From contig JACEFZ010012651.1 in the NCBI GenBank assembly GCA_014155875.1, positions 116,001 to 180,000 on the forward strand: a stretch of DNA of 64,000 bases. The letters are read 5' to 3'. This document shows positions 22,991-34,029 of this stretch, piece by piece (positions within the stretch are counted from its first letter, which is position 1; every line of letters begins with the position of its first letter). Under the pieces are notes generated by a model that saw only the letters and a program-made list of their open reading frames with translations, was not told the DNA's origin and did not search any database. Source of the stretch: Cepaea nemoralis. Its lineage: Eukaryota; Mollusca; Gastropoda; Stylommatophora; Helicidae. A program made the translations under genes and the position numbers.

Positions 22991-23517
22991 GTGGTGGTAG
23001 CCCGCTCGAGTCGGATGGCGCGGACTGCGTCTCTCGCCTGAGCTATCTCCCCAACAAGGACGGCCTTGCCGCCGTGGGCTTTATGGCATCCCATACTGGC
23101 GAGCTTGATTTTGCAACTGTTTTTACGGTGCCCATGATTTACTGCTGGATTCGTACCGTCAACACTCCACTTCTCCTCTAAATGAAAATGTCTTGTGCCG
23201 GAATTTAAATATTTATTCTTTTCAGGCGCCTCCATTCACAGAGGAACGGACCCTCCTGTTGGTAATAGCAGTTTATGGTATTTAATGTTGGCTCCGCACG
23301 GCCGGCAGAGGAGCTTGAGTGGTTTTCACCCCGATTGCGCAGCTCCGTACAGGCGACTGTGGAATACCCCCTTCCTTGAGATGCGCGTTGTGCTTCCGAC
23401 AGAATTCCCCCCTACCACCGCCTCTCACACTGGCGCGTCGTCCCAACAGTAGCCACCGACACTTTGTCATGGTGCGTACCTCCTATATCTCATACAGCTT
23501 TAATTCCAAATAATATA
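22991..23517 (-). other. Polinton right-end coding debris
   Basis: Minus-strand frames here are rich in Lys, His and Cys but interrupted by several stops; the block NHGHRKNSCKIKLASMGCHK (about 23,130-23,070) and GEIAQARDAVRAIRLERATT look protein-like. It may be the upstream part of the polymerase gene or a separate small gene between it and the terminal repeat. I cannot decide. Confidence 0.35.
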
Positions 23518-23799
23518 TCTGGCTATGAGTAATATATCGAGTCAGAATGACAGTACGAGGCGATCCTCTCTAGCTGGGGTCGGTTAGAACCCCAATTCAA
23601 CCCCCTTAGGGATGCGAATGGGTCGGATCGGAACCCTATTGACCCCCTTAGGGGTGCGAATGTAGTCGGTTCCGGACCCTTAGGGGGCGCGCATGGGGGT
23701 CGGTTTCGGACCCCTATTAGACCCCCCTTAGGGGGGCAATTCGGCCCCACCGCGAGGTCTGTGGGGAGGTGTACTCTGTTTACTACCGGATATACTACT
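23518..23799. repeat. Polinton right terminal inverted repeat
   Basis: It starts TCTGGCTATGAGT (inner end) and terminates TATACTACT at 23799. It contains four CCCTTAGGG palindromes (at about 23,601, 23,643, 23,675 and 23,721) in units of 33-45 bp that also carry CCGAACC-type strings. It is about 30 bp longer than the left copy, mostly from these units. Confidence 0.9.
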
Positions 23800-24430
23800 A
23801 GAGGAATCATCATTTACTGACGTAACATCGATAACATTAGATATGATAGGAATCATCGTTGGCTTACGTAACATCAATAACATTAGATATGCGGATGATA
23901 CAGTGTGCATTGCAGACAATGAGCAGAATCTGCAACTTTCAGTAGATGCGGTTGTTGCACAAAGTGAACAACTAGGGTTACAATTAAATTTATGAAGACA
24001 GATTATGGTAGTCACTAGGAAGAAGGAAATACCACAACGTAGTATACAGGTAAATGGGAATATTCTTAAAGAAGTAAATTAATATAACTATCTCGGAAAA
24101 GCGATAACATTTGATAGGAGATGCCTTGACGAGATTAGAACAAAAATAGCCATAGCGAAGGTAGCCTTTACCCAGACGGAAAACATACAGACCAATAAGA
24201 TGTCAATTGCAACCGGAAAAAAGACTGTTGAGGTGCTACATGGAACCTGTACTTTTGTATGGAGAAAGCGTGGACAATTAGCCGACAAGCTGAAAACATC
24301 TAAGCGTGTGGAAATTTCGTTTCTGAGCAAAATGCAAAGAATACTACGGGCATACAGAAAAACCAATGACGAAGTCCTGCAAGAAAAAGCAAAAAAAAAA
24401 AACCGTACATTGATTAGAGAAATTACACGT
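23800..24430 (+). pseudogene. LINE reverse transcriptase 3' fragment (family A)
   Basis: It opens with two near-tandem copies of a short block ending AACATTAGATAT (23,810-23,890). The second runs into codons for NIRYADD, the RT catalytic box, then QSEQLGLQLNL, an in-frame stop, and QVNGNILKEVN..YNYLGKAI, the thumb region of a non-LTR RT. It decays through several frames to about 24,430. Similar pieces lie at 41.7-41.96 (minus), 43.84-44.2 and 45.6-46.03 kb. It is a dead fragment; 5' truncation is typical of LINEs. Confidence 0.7.
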
Positions 24431-25317
24431 AGGCAGTCACAATTTTTTTTACACGATATTATTATTTCGTATGTTTTTATTTATTTTTTAAAATCCCATG
24501 CCACTTTTCTTTTATAAATTTATGTTCACCATTGTGGATTTTATTGTAAGGTATGTACATTATACATGAGTTTAGTATATCACTTTTTTGCAGAAGTTAC
24601 ACGCATCTAATTGTTGTTATTTTCTATTGTTGCATCCTTCTGCATCCGTTACTTTTCCTATGAATATAGCAACACGTTTCAATCTTGTAATGTTTCATAG
24701 ATAACTATATGGAAATCTGTATAAGGAAATTTATAGTAGTAAGGGAAATAAATTTAAATATAATTTTTAAGCAACAAGGGAGACAAGAACAATAATTTAT
24801 TGGAGTGTAAATAAAAGCTGTGTTATGCAAACAGATAAATTAAAAAACGTATAACATAATCCAAGTAAATACATAGCTACTATGGTCAAGATCTATTAAG
24901 TAAATGTTAAGTAATTGCGATATCTTAGATGTCCAGTATGTGATCTTATGTGGTAGATAATATAATAAGGATATTTCAGTCTACCTATGGAATAATATAT
25001 TTGAGGCAATATCTGTTCAATCCTTATGCAATATTTGGGCAATATGTTAATATTTGTGGCAGGCACATGTTTATGTGCCTCATACTGATAGCAAATAATG
25101 TTTGAAATATGGCCGTAGAGTTTATTAATGGAGAGAAGAAACAGATGATATGGATGTTGTGACACAGATTGATTACGACTGTCGCTAATTTTTTTGCCGT
25201 AAAGCTGGAGTTATATTTGATCCTAGCAATGACTATCCACCTTTTGAGGTGTTCAGCTGCGATGACTCTCAGTCTCACAACATATAACATATTTTACCTT
25301 AGTTTTCTTTCTAATAC
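24431..25317 (+). repeat. family A repeat, copy 3
   Basis: It continues directly from the LINE fragment. Landmarks: TTATGTTCACCATTGTGGAT at 24,522, the hairpin GGCACATGTTTATGTGCC at 25,063-25,080 and ATCCTAGCAATGACTATCC near 25,213. No ORF that makes sense in more than one copy. Confidence 0.75.
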
Positions 25318-25665
25318 GAGAAATTGGTGACAAAACACATCCGTGTCTTACCCCTTACTTGGTATGCTCATCACTGTCTCGGCATTAAGTCATAACCTAC
25401 CCACTTATCATTTACGGCCATCCATTTTTGTTCGGTCCAAGCCTACTTTTTGTTTGGACAAGAATTTGTTAAAGATCAAGGGGATTAACTTTGTTGCACC
25501 GGGTTTTATCCCATATGGCCCTGTATCTTTCCGCACGGCGGCAAAACGTCACTCGTGAACCGAACAACGTTCGCCGGAATCGAACCAACAACCATAAAAA
25601 CACGCGAGGCAGGTAACGTAACCATTTCGTTTGTCCTGTCTAGAACTTTACTCCCATAACAGTCT
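25318..25665 (-). repeat. tRNA-like SINE, reverse copy
   Basis: On the minus strand, the head contains GGTTCGATTCC (a consensus RNA polymerase III B box) about 50 bases after CGAAATGGTTACGTTACC, which resembles a tRNA A-box arm. The body and tail match the free-standing plus-strand copy at 39,605-39,975 and another reverse copy at 55,069-55,520. Its tail joins the family A core. Confidence 0.65.
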
Positions 25666-25689
25666 ATTAAAACGTCTATACATCGCAAG

Positions 25690-25960
25690 CCTCTGTCGCT
25701 GCCATGTGTAAACTACCTATCACATCTTGAATCCGTCTACGTTGTGGTCTTCCTCCTTTCCACCTCCATGGCACACTATATGAAAGGAATCGCCATTGAG
25801 GCATGAGACATCAATAACATTAGATATGAGAGGAATCTCCATTGGGGAAATATGTATACTGTAATAGGAGTTCATAGTATCATCATCGTCATAATCATCA
25901 TTGTCATGTGCTCTGCCAACTGGCGTAGGTATTCATGGCTCTGAACAGATCTCGGTCTGT
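25690..25960. repeat. family A distal part and RTE-like LINE tail
   Basis: 25,690-25,760 (AAGCCTCTGTCGCTGCCATG..., CACATCTTGAATCCGTCTAC) is also present at 55,530-55,592 and is the intact version of the target that LTR element 2 interrupts. It is followed by two AACATCAATAACATTAGATA blocks. From about 25,866 to 25,960 (minus strand) comes the 3' end of an RTE-like LINE: codons like RAMNAYASRHGT are altered, then an ATGATG-type tail. Confidence 0.55.
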
Positions 25961-26270
25961 GGACTACCTCTGAAATGTGATTTGCCATGAAATCTTGGAA
26001 AGATGATTTGGTGGTTTCCCCTTGCCTTCCACATCCACATGGTGGTCTTTTACCTCTGCTTGTGACAGTCATATCCGACAGTAGGACAAGTGAGTGCCCT
26101 GCTCTGCTCAGCTGCAGAATTTTTAACTTATCCCGGTCGATACTCGGTCCACAGGGCTGCGTTAGCCATAACGTGATAGGTTTCCCATCCTCTACGTCTG
26201 GGATGTGCAGTTGGGATTTTCCCTTCCTAAAGTTATGGTATATGATGGCCAAAGCTCTCCAGTATGTTTA
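25961..26270 (-). other. unassigned ORF region
   Basis: A minus-strand frame is open for about 100 codons (SQLHIPDVEDGKPITLWLTQ; KRPPCGCGRQGETTKSSFQD). I do not recognise it; it lies between repeat fragments and probably belongs to one of them. Confidence 0.3.
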
Positions 26271-26279
26271 GAGGAATCA

Positions 26280-27030
26280 TAGTATCAAAGGAAATAAATT
26301 GAAATGATGATTTTAGGGAACAAGGAGATAATTAAAAAAATTATTGGAGTGTACATGAAGGCTGTTTAATGCAAATAGTTAGTTTGAAGAAAGTACAGCG
26401 TGATATTTAAGAAAACATATTGTCACTCTGATCAATATATACTAAACTAAATGTGTAAGTAATTGCGATATCTTAGACGTCTACCTTATGTATGTGACCC
26501 TCAAGTAGTAGATAATATCTACAAATGGAAGGACAGTCTACTCACGAGATAATATCTCTAGTGCAATATCCGTTTAAGCGATATTGAAAGAATACCTCTT
26601 CTGTTAATATTTTGTCAGGCACATATATATGTGCCCTCGTATTGGGGGGGGGGGCCGCAAAATATGGTCGTAGAGACTATTAATGGCGCGAAGAACCAAT
26701 GATATCGATTTTCGTCTGTGATACATAAGAGAATTACGGCAGCCATTGATGTTTGCCTTAACGCAGTAGTTGTATATGATCCTAGCAAAGACAATCCACT
26801 GTTTGAGGGGTTCACCTGCAATAACTCTCTGTCGCTGGTATTTGCCTTAACGATGTTGCTGTATATGATCCTAGCAAAGACAAGCCGCCGTTTGAGGTGT
26901 TCACCTGCAATAACTCTCATTCGCCGAACATGTAACATGTGTTATCTTACCTTTCTTTCTAATACAAGAACTTGGTGAAAAAATGCACCGGTCTCTTATC
27001 CCTTATTTGGTCTGCTCATCACGGTTGAAT
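26280..27030 (+). repeat. family A repeat, copy 4
   Basis: The hairpin is the perfect palindrome GGCACATATATATGTGCC (about 26,620). A run of 10 G sits at 26,645. The segment TATATGATCCTAGCAAAGAC occurs twice, about 93 bp apart (near 26,770 and 26,863), so this copy has an internal tandem duplication. It ends in a stub of the SINE tail. Confidence 0.7.
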
Positions 27031-27078
27031 TGAGTTGAGTTGACAATCCCATACGCGCTCAGTCCTCTCGTTCAACAG

Positions 27079-28480
27079 CTATCGAAGAGTCATACTACTA
27101 ATCGTTCCCACCGCTATATGATTAAAAGTTCTCCTGGTATTCCCTCTCAGTTTTGAGATTCTTCCAGAACCCCTGCAGATCCCCCGCAATCTAATTCTTT
27201 CCACATATGGTTTCTCAATCTGTTCCTCCGCCTTCTCCACCTGGTCCCACAAGCGCACGACCACCTCCCCCTTGTCCATAGGCAAGATACCACAAAGAGG
27301 TGCATTCTCAGCTAGCCTATCAGCCGGTTCATTCCCCCGTACACCCGCATAGCCAGGGCAAAATATCCACACAGTTCTCACAATCTGTGACCTCTGAAGC
27401 GACGAGATCCAGTCCACACGAAACACTCCTTTCTCCACCTTGCTAAGTGTCAGGGTCTTAAACTTGGCTCGCTAACCTAACACATGTGAGACAGTACAAG
27501 TACAACGTGATTTGACGTAAGACTCAACGACACACCGTTCAATGGATTTATTCACATATCAAATACAGAACGATGATCACAACAATATATATGTAATACT
27601 TCAATACACTTACATCTACCATACAGCTCACAAGTCTAACACTCAGGATGTTCAGACACTCGACTTTCAGCACAGAAAACCACACAACGCCTTTCTCTCA
27701 TCATGCGTCCGTCCAAGTCCGTGTCCCAGAGCTGTCTGCCGCTAGTTCGCCACTTGCCTCCCACCTCAGGTGGCTTCACGAGGCATGCGTGCGTTTAGCG
27801 TCGTCCTGGCCTGACCGCTGGTCGTTCGTCAGCCAGCAATCTTGCAGGCCGGTAACTACCACTCGCCTGGCGGCGTAACGAAGTTGCTGCCTCCCTGCTG
27901 GGAGCTAAGTCGCCTGGCGGGCGTAACGATGTCACTGCATCACTGTACCCTTTCTGGACTCTGACACTAAGCATACTTTGTGAATCCGTAATGAACACAA
28001 CGTGTGTTGCAGTAGTCTCCTCTAGCCACCGGAATGCCGCTGTTACTGCCTCCACATCCATTCTCATGCTGGAGGTCGTAGTCTCATATGCCAGGCTCTC
28101 CTTTTTCAAAACTCGCCCATTAGCCTTTGTAATAAAACCTCAGCCACTACGTCTGTTTCTCACCACTGACCCATCGGTGTAGATGACTATGTCACTTTGA
28201 TGTGTGCTGCTCTGGATCAGCTGTTGCACTTCAAACTCAGTGCAGTCCGCTGCCCATTCTCTGCACTCACGACCCAGTGTTATTATTACATTGTGCCAGT
28301 CCGTCATGTCATCTGAAACTTCAACCACTCTCTTTCACGATTGATGGTCTCTAGATCACACACCTGACTTATAGAAAGTTCTGGCCTGTGCCATCCAGGA
28401 CCTGCCTCGTCTTAGTCTATGACCCTTACCATATCCATTGCTGCATGCAGCGGGTGATCCCTGTCTGCGGCAACTCTCAG
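27079..28480 (-). pseudogene. LINE RNase H domain, split by a solo LTR
   Basis: Read leftward from 28,480: upstream linker DRDHPLH, then VIITLGRECREWAADCTEFE, then the RNase H domain with IVIYTDGSVVR (first Asp), MDVEAVTAAFRWLEE (Glu) and VVFITDSQSML (Asp). The frame is interrupted at 27,967 by an inserted LTR and resumes at 27,447 with KVEKGVFRVDW and IFCPGYAGVRGNEPADRLAE, the last RNase H block. This is the C-terminal part of the LINE whose endonuclease and RT lie at 30.6-32.95 kb. RNase H-bearing LINEs of this kind belong to the I/Jockey-type group. An in-frame stop and frameshifts show that it is inactive. A second, shorter copy is at 45,215-45,595. Confidence 0.75.
27448..27966. mobile_element. 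solo LTR with 5-bp target duplication
   Basis: 519 bp, starting TGTCAGGGTC and ending GACTCTGACA, flanked by CTAAG at 27,443-27,447 and 27,967-27,971. Removing it and one CTAAG restores the RNase H reading across the junction, direct evidence for the insertion boundary. AATAAA on the minus strand (near 27,550) suggests minus orientation. No internal region remains, as expected after recombination between two LTRs. It is not the same family as the LTRs at 46 and 55 kb. Confidence 0.8.
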
Positions 28481-30635
28481 GTTACCATTTGGCCTGAAGG
28501 ACCCTATGCCTATCCGTCATTGTAGGTGTGGCGAAACGCCAGTGGCTCATGTCCTCATGCCTTCTTTGATTTTGGGAAAACAGGGGGAAACGGCTTTCGG
28601 AGGCTCTCAGTTTCTCTTGTTCGCTCAATCATGAAAGATAGTTCTTTGGGGTTACCTTCATAACACAATCTTTATATGGAGCGAGTAGATATGGGTCTTT
28701 TCTTTCGGGTAGACCCGATGGAGCGCCTTGCGCCAAATGCGCACTGGTGCGGCTTCTGGAGGATTCATGTCCGTTTCTACTGATGGCCATCCACGGCCGA
28801 ATGTCAAGAGTTCAAGTTAAAGATTGAGACATTTTAAAAGGTCTACTACTGGTGGAATGAAAAGGTAAACTTGGGTTTTCTTTGGTCCAGGCAAAACTTG
28901 GCCTATAAATATCTATTGTCTTAACGACTGAGAGGATATGGCGAAACAGCAGTCTTGCCATGTTGGGAGGGGGTGACCGTTAGCCGATCTGGCTACGCGT
29001 CTTGATCTTGGCATGACAAGGGAACAAATCTGAAGAATAAATAGTTACCAAATGATATCACTTGTTCTTGGCAGGCGATAGACGAGTGCTATCTTTCTTC
29101 CTACGGCTTACCGTTACTTAGTAGCATCTCACATTTAAATATAAGCACATTAGATAGCTACGGTGTGCCGGAAGGAGGGAAGGGCTCCTTGGGGATGGGG
29201 TCCACCAATCTATGATCTATCTTCTTGAGCCGGAACAGGCTATCCACGGTGCTATCTCTTTTGTCTTGTAGTCGATAGGATGATGTGGGGATTATAAATA
29301 AACTTCGTTATCTTATTGAGAGAACCTGCATTCCTCTGAATCTACGTGTTAGGTGAGGCACTGCCGGTACATTGCGGCGGCAGCTCAGACAAGAGCAGCA
29401 GCCGGAAGAGGTAGTATCTTCTTGCATATTCTTGCTGGGAATGGGGAACTACACTGCGTGCCATACAACCCCACTCCTATATTATTAGTTAACGGGGAGA
29501 AACACACAGATTACTAGGCGCACCACACCACAAGATCTTGGTTGTGAGAAAGGCATGGTTTGCGAGGGAGAAAGAAGCTGGGAAATGAATGTGCCCAATA
29601 ATAATAAAGGCAGGGTATGAGTGAGGAGAGTGATTCGTGTATGCAACAGGGTGCATAGTGTAGCCGACCGGACGTCTACAGATTGGAGGTCTATGCAAGC
29701 CAGGACGTAGCCAATCCAGGGGCTACCTGACATGTCCGACGCATTCAAGCAAGCCACTGATAAACTGGTGTTGGTAAGCCGAAATGCATAACTAATATGT
29801 GGTGCTTGAGTCAGCTTGATCCCTCACTCGAATGTTTGTCCTTTCCAGGGTCCTTCTTTTGAAAGTATGAACAGAGCGGAAGGTCTAGACAGGGCTCTAC
29901 GCAGCAAGTAGGTTTATGACTATGCCATGGCAAGGTTTGGGCCATGCCAGCTCTAAGAAAATGATTTCTACGAGATAGAGCCACTGCTGACCTTGAAAGA
30001 ATGACCATCAGCTGTACTGACACATCACCAGTCATCTCGATACGATTGGATTGAGTCCTTTTGTATTATTGGCTGGACCCCGCCAATCACTCAGACACAC
30101 CCATTATTATATGAGAACTATTCTCCAAGACATTATTTCCTACCTGACATTAAGCCAGGGATTCCACGGCACTTCCCTAGAACATTTGATGACTAAAGAC
30201 TGTGGTCCATGGAAATTTGGAAGTTTGCTTCTGCAGAAGGCTGTTGTACGTACAACCAATTACCTGGAAGGAAGGAGATTCTTGCACACGCGGTGAGCTG
30301 TATGTGGACGGATCGGACAGTGTATGAAGCTGGGTCTATGAAGATAGCTACCTGAGGCTCTATGCCTGAACGTTATCCTTGTTGTGTCTGTTTAGAACTA
30401 TCTGTTTATCTGCCTTGATGTTTTCCTGTGATGTTCTTGATTAGGTTAATAAAATTACTTTCAAGTTATTCTGACGATCGCCATGTTATTTATGCGGCAG
30501 CCAGAAATACACCTTAGAGGTTAGGTCCCGAGGTAGAAAGACAGAGTGACAGTGAGTCCAGGGAACGGAGGAGGGTTGGCAAGCAAAACCCTATCCCAGC
30601 CAGGGCAATAGAATAATATTGAAATATTGTTACAT
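28481..30635. other. 2.1-kb unidentified insert in a LINE
   Basis: It separates the RNase H part from the RT part of the minus-strand LINE. On the plus strand one short string, HCRCGETPVAHVLMPS (about 28,517-28,565), resembles the Cys/His-containing tail found after some RTs, but nothing else supports it. I see no long ORF, terminal repeats or clear target duplication. Confidence 0.4.
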
Positions 30636-32950
30636 AGTTACTTGGGACCCTCCACGTAGCTTGTTACAGTAGGCAGCGCCAGGATATGCCTCATGCAGAT
30701 AATTGGTGTGTCCTTTGTGCACCCCAGTATTAACCGCATGGCAGAATTATGTATGCGCTCCAACCTTTCAAGCTGGCTTTTTGATACTGTCAGCAGCCCC
30801 AAACCATACTCAATGACAGAAATAATTAACTGCTGAAAGAGCCTGTACAGCATCCTCTGATCTACCCCAGTTGCTGCCATAGCCCTCAATGTATTAAGTC
30901 CCCTACCAGCCTTCACCACCAAGTCCTCCACATGATCCTTAAAAGACAAACGCCTGTCACAGGTGATACCCAAGTGACTTCAATTTACTCTTCTCGACTA
31001 AGAGGACATCCATTCAACATAATACCTGGGACGTCTGCCTTGGGAGGGAGTACCACACAACCGATGCCTTGTCTGGGTTTAAAATGGCCCCTGCGTCCCT
31101 GCACCACTCCGTCACCTTGTTTACCGCCACTTGTACGTCTTTCGCCAAAATGGCCCATGTCTCTGCTATGTCTGTACACCAGCACATCATCTGCAAATGT
31201 TAAGATTCTACCCACACCTGGTGTCGTCAATAGCTGCGATTTTGCTGGTGTAGACATTAAAGAGCACTGGGGACAAGGCAGATCCCTGCGGCAACCCAGG
31301 TGTAATAGTACAGGTGTCAGAAGTCCAGGTACCCATGCGCAGTGCAACCTTACGCTCATAAATGACTGCGGCAACACATCTAACAAGGCAAGGCAGACCT
31401 CCATGTCCAACAGTGTTGTATTAACCGATCATACCTAACCCTGTTTATACGCATCCTACAGGTCAAGAGCTACCGCCATTGTATCTTGTTTATCCTGGAA
31501 GCCCCTCGTAGACATCAAATGCGAAAGTTGTAGCATTGGCTCAGGTGTCCTTGTCCCAGGCCGGTAGCTCCCGAGTCCTTGGGGAAGCAGACTCGAGATT
31601 CCAAATGTTGCTGGAGCCTGCGTGCTACTATCTTTTCGAGGACTTTGCTATACGTGTTTTGCAGGTTATGATTCTGTATCCATTAAGTCTGGAATGGTCC
31701 TTATCTGGCTTTGGAGTGGAACCAGGTAGCTATGCAGCCAATAGTGGGGTATTTCCGCCGTATTGATGCTTAGGTTAAAACAAAGAGCTATCTTCTCCAA
31801 GTCCCCATCATGTATGTTCCTCATATGGGAGTACCTCACCCTATCTGGACCCCAATAGCGATGTGTCTTTAGTCCGCTTCAGTACCCGTCTAATGTCCTC
31901 CACTTTAATCTCACCGTCCTCCTTCCTAGTGACCCGTGCAAGGCTTCTCTGACGTTATCTCTAGTAGCCCTATCTTGCTGATCACCTGTTTTAAAAATCG
32001 CGCAAGTAAAGCCTCCCCTTTGTCCTTGTCAGTTCGTCATAGGTCGGTTGTTATCATCATAAACGGTGCCATGTGTACCAGGCATCACCTGTCTCTTCAT
32101 CTGCAGCCTCCAATTTTCCCAATGTCACATCCCCACCGACTTCATTGATAAACTGTGCCCACTTAATCCTCGTTGCCTCTGCTGCCTGGAGTTTGAAATC
32201 CTGCACCTTTATATTTTTTATGCCTGCCGCCTCCTCCAATTCTGTGGCAAGTGAATTTGTTACTCTCACGCACCTCTGCCAATTCCTTAAGGCCACCCTC
32301 TTTTCCCTCACATGAATTCTCGACCTCTGGTGTCCACCATGGTGGTTGGGTAAAGATTCTTCTTGTTGTTTCCTTGTGATCTTAGGCGCCCCAAGGAGCG
32401 AAGAGTGGTCGCGATCATAACTGAATGCCATGAGAGCTCTTACAGCCCTAACTGTGCTGGACTTAGGTATCAGCACAGAACAGAGGAGGTGGTCACTTCC
32501 ATGGTCTCCAAGGACGCTCCATTTTATATCTGATGCCGCCTCTTGGGATACAAACGCCAGGTCGATGGCCTTGTCAGGGTCCCCCGGTCTCATTGCTAGC
32601 CTAGTGGGTGTACCGTCATTTAGACAGACAACATCCGTCTCAAGCAAGGCCTCAGCAAGAGCAGTATCCTGTCTGTTCTCTCCGACCTGTCCCTTTCCTT
32701 GGCGCGGGCGTTGAAGTCACCACATATCAGATACTGGTATCTGGAGTGTCCACTAGAACCTTTCAACCAGTCCCAACTCTCTCTGCTTATGCAAGATTCC
32801 CACTTACATATACATTTATCAGGTTCCAGCTGGTATCGGCCAATTTGTATCCGCATTCCCTGCAACTCTTTACTCTCCTGACCCCACCCACTCATATCCA
32901 GTATTGAATGCTGTAAACCGTCCTTGACCACCAGACACAATTTTGTGGAC
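30636..32950 (-). pseudogene. LINE endonuclease and reverse transcriptase
   Basis: In gene order from the right: an AP-endonuclease-like region with YLICGDFNARAK (about 32,740-32,700), its C-terminal block DKAIDLAFVSQEAASDIKWS then GDHGSDHLLC (about 32,570-32,460), a linker to about 32,060, RT with FADDVLVYRH (about 31,205), and the thumb region KDHVEDLVVKAGRGLNTLRA, SVIEYGLGLL and LERIHNSAMRLILGCTKDTP (about 30,920-30,700). Many frame changes occur. It is the same element as the RNase H relic at 27.1-28.5 kb, so endonuclease-RT-RNase H are all accounted for. The clade is likely I/Jockey-like, judged by the RNase H; I cannot be more exact. Confidence 0.75.
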
Positions 32951-33450
32951 ACGATATGAGAACAAATAATAGAAGAAGTCAGTGACAACTGGCAAGATGC
33001 AGAGAGGAAAGAAAAAGGAGCAGGCAGAGAAGTAAATACCTGGATGACTGGCGAAGTGGCATGGTCGGGACAAGAATACAGATCTGATCCACAACTCTTG
33101 TTATCATGAGAGATGGCGAAACATGACACCAACGCTTATCGGCATGGCGCTTGCTAATAATGATCGTAGTACACTTTCCAAACATAATGACCTTTTCTAG
33201 ACTTTTATGTTAAAAATAAAAACAAACAAACAAACATGTTATATGTCTTGTGCAGGATGTTCCTATAAACCCCGACCTCAGGTTGCTTTCGTACACATGT
33301 TTACATTCATGGGTTTGCCCTTGTTTTCTGAACGGGAAGTCAACGTTGCAGTCCACAAGCCCGTGTACTAAACGATTGCACAATCTCGAATTCTGCGCAC
33401 TGGAAGTTCAAGCGCATGCGTTTTAAGACCCGCGATCACGCAGACTGCCC
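32951..33450. other. no recognisable gene
   Basis: Short ORFs here show no motif. Their sequence is partly low complexity (AAACAAACAAAC at about 33,220). Confidence 0.4.
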
Positions 33451-33454
33451 ATGT

Positions 33455-33640
33455 ATTTATACATCTCCAAAACATGTCATTTTGTTTAAACACATAAGCC
33501 ACAAACAAATGATTGCCTTGCATATTTTCCCCCTTCTCGTCTCGTCACCTGACGAGATGCAGCGAATATGCCAGACAATAAATCGTGCAACATATTGTTG
33601 TGGCTTCTGTGCTTAAATTCATTAAGGAATACGTTGTTTT
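33455..33640. repeat. foldback (hairpin) MITE, copy 1
   Basis: Arms of about 70 bp pair imperfectly around TCGTCTCGTCACCTGACGAG: left arm with AAACACATAAGCCACAAAC and GATTGCCTTGCATATTTT, right arm with GCGAATATGCCAGACAATAA and TGTGGCTTCTGTGCTTAAAT. The same structure recurs at 39,380-39,560 and half of it at 38,420-38,540. A non-autonomous element without coding capacity. Confidence 0.65.
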
Positions 33641-33764
33641 GAATTTCATTTTCTCATTTTTGTTTCTGTTAATAACCAATCTTTTACAATATTGAGTTCT
33701 TGTTGGATAGACCTGTTTGTTCACTGTAGTAGTAGTAGGGGGCGTGCAATTTGAGGAGTAAATA

Positions 33765-33930
33765 AAGGATCCGGATCCTTCGTAGTGACGTAATTTTGTA
33801 CTATATAAAAGTCATAATCCTATGCTCTGACGTCACAAAACCGGATCCTTATTTTTGAAAAATTGGCAGGTATTTTCTTGGGTCCTTCCGGTACTTCCTG
33901 TTGACTACTTCCGGTTGACTTCCGGTTCAT
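33765..33930 (+). promoter_or_regulatory. promoter-like cluster
   Basis: Ordered along the plus strand: a perfect 16-bp palindrome AAGGATCCGGATCCTT (33765), a CRE-like TGACGTAA (33786), TATATAAAA (33802), a full CRE TGACGTCA (33828), a repeat of CCGGATCCTT (33841), then CTTCCGGT at 33,885, 33,909 and 33,920 with ACTTCCTG at 33,893 (ETS-type cores). The density is unusual for this window. No ORF follows closely, so the target, if any, is unknown. Confidence 0.4.
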
Positions 33931-34029
33931 GGGAACTCCCTACCCAGGTGCCCCACCATCGCCCTGTCCGGTTCGCGCCGGCCACCTCGGCTTCCCCCGA
34001 CCGCCCCGAGACCAATCAAAAACAGTGAG

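Larger units (their letters stand above)
9207..23799. mobile_element. Polinton/Maverick element, complete but decayed
   Basis: The element is 14.6 kb and clearly richer in GC than its flanks. Its termini are inverted repeats starting AGTAGTATA with AG at the tip. It holds relics of the Polinton hallmark set: family B DNA polymerase, retrovirus-type integrase, major capsid protein, FtsK/A32-type packaging ATPase and penton-like genes, plus several small conserved genes. Polintons are self-synthesising DNA transposons related to adintoviruses, with 6-bp target duplications; here the flanking hexamers (TCGTGC and AGAGGA) differ. I recognise no adenovirus-type cysteine protease. Most genes have stops or frameshifts, so it cannot replicate autonomously. 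Confidence 0.93.

Noticed and set aside
25540..25660. A functional tRNA gene
   Set aside because: B box present, but the cloverleaf arms do not close and the unit repeats with a long body, as in a SINE.
30051..30296. 81-codon plus-strand ORF in the LINE insert
   Set aside because: No motif and no codon or repeat support; ORF length expected by chance.
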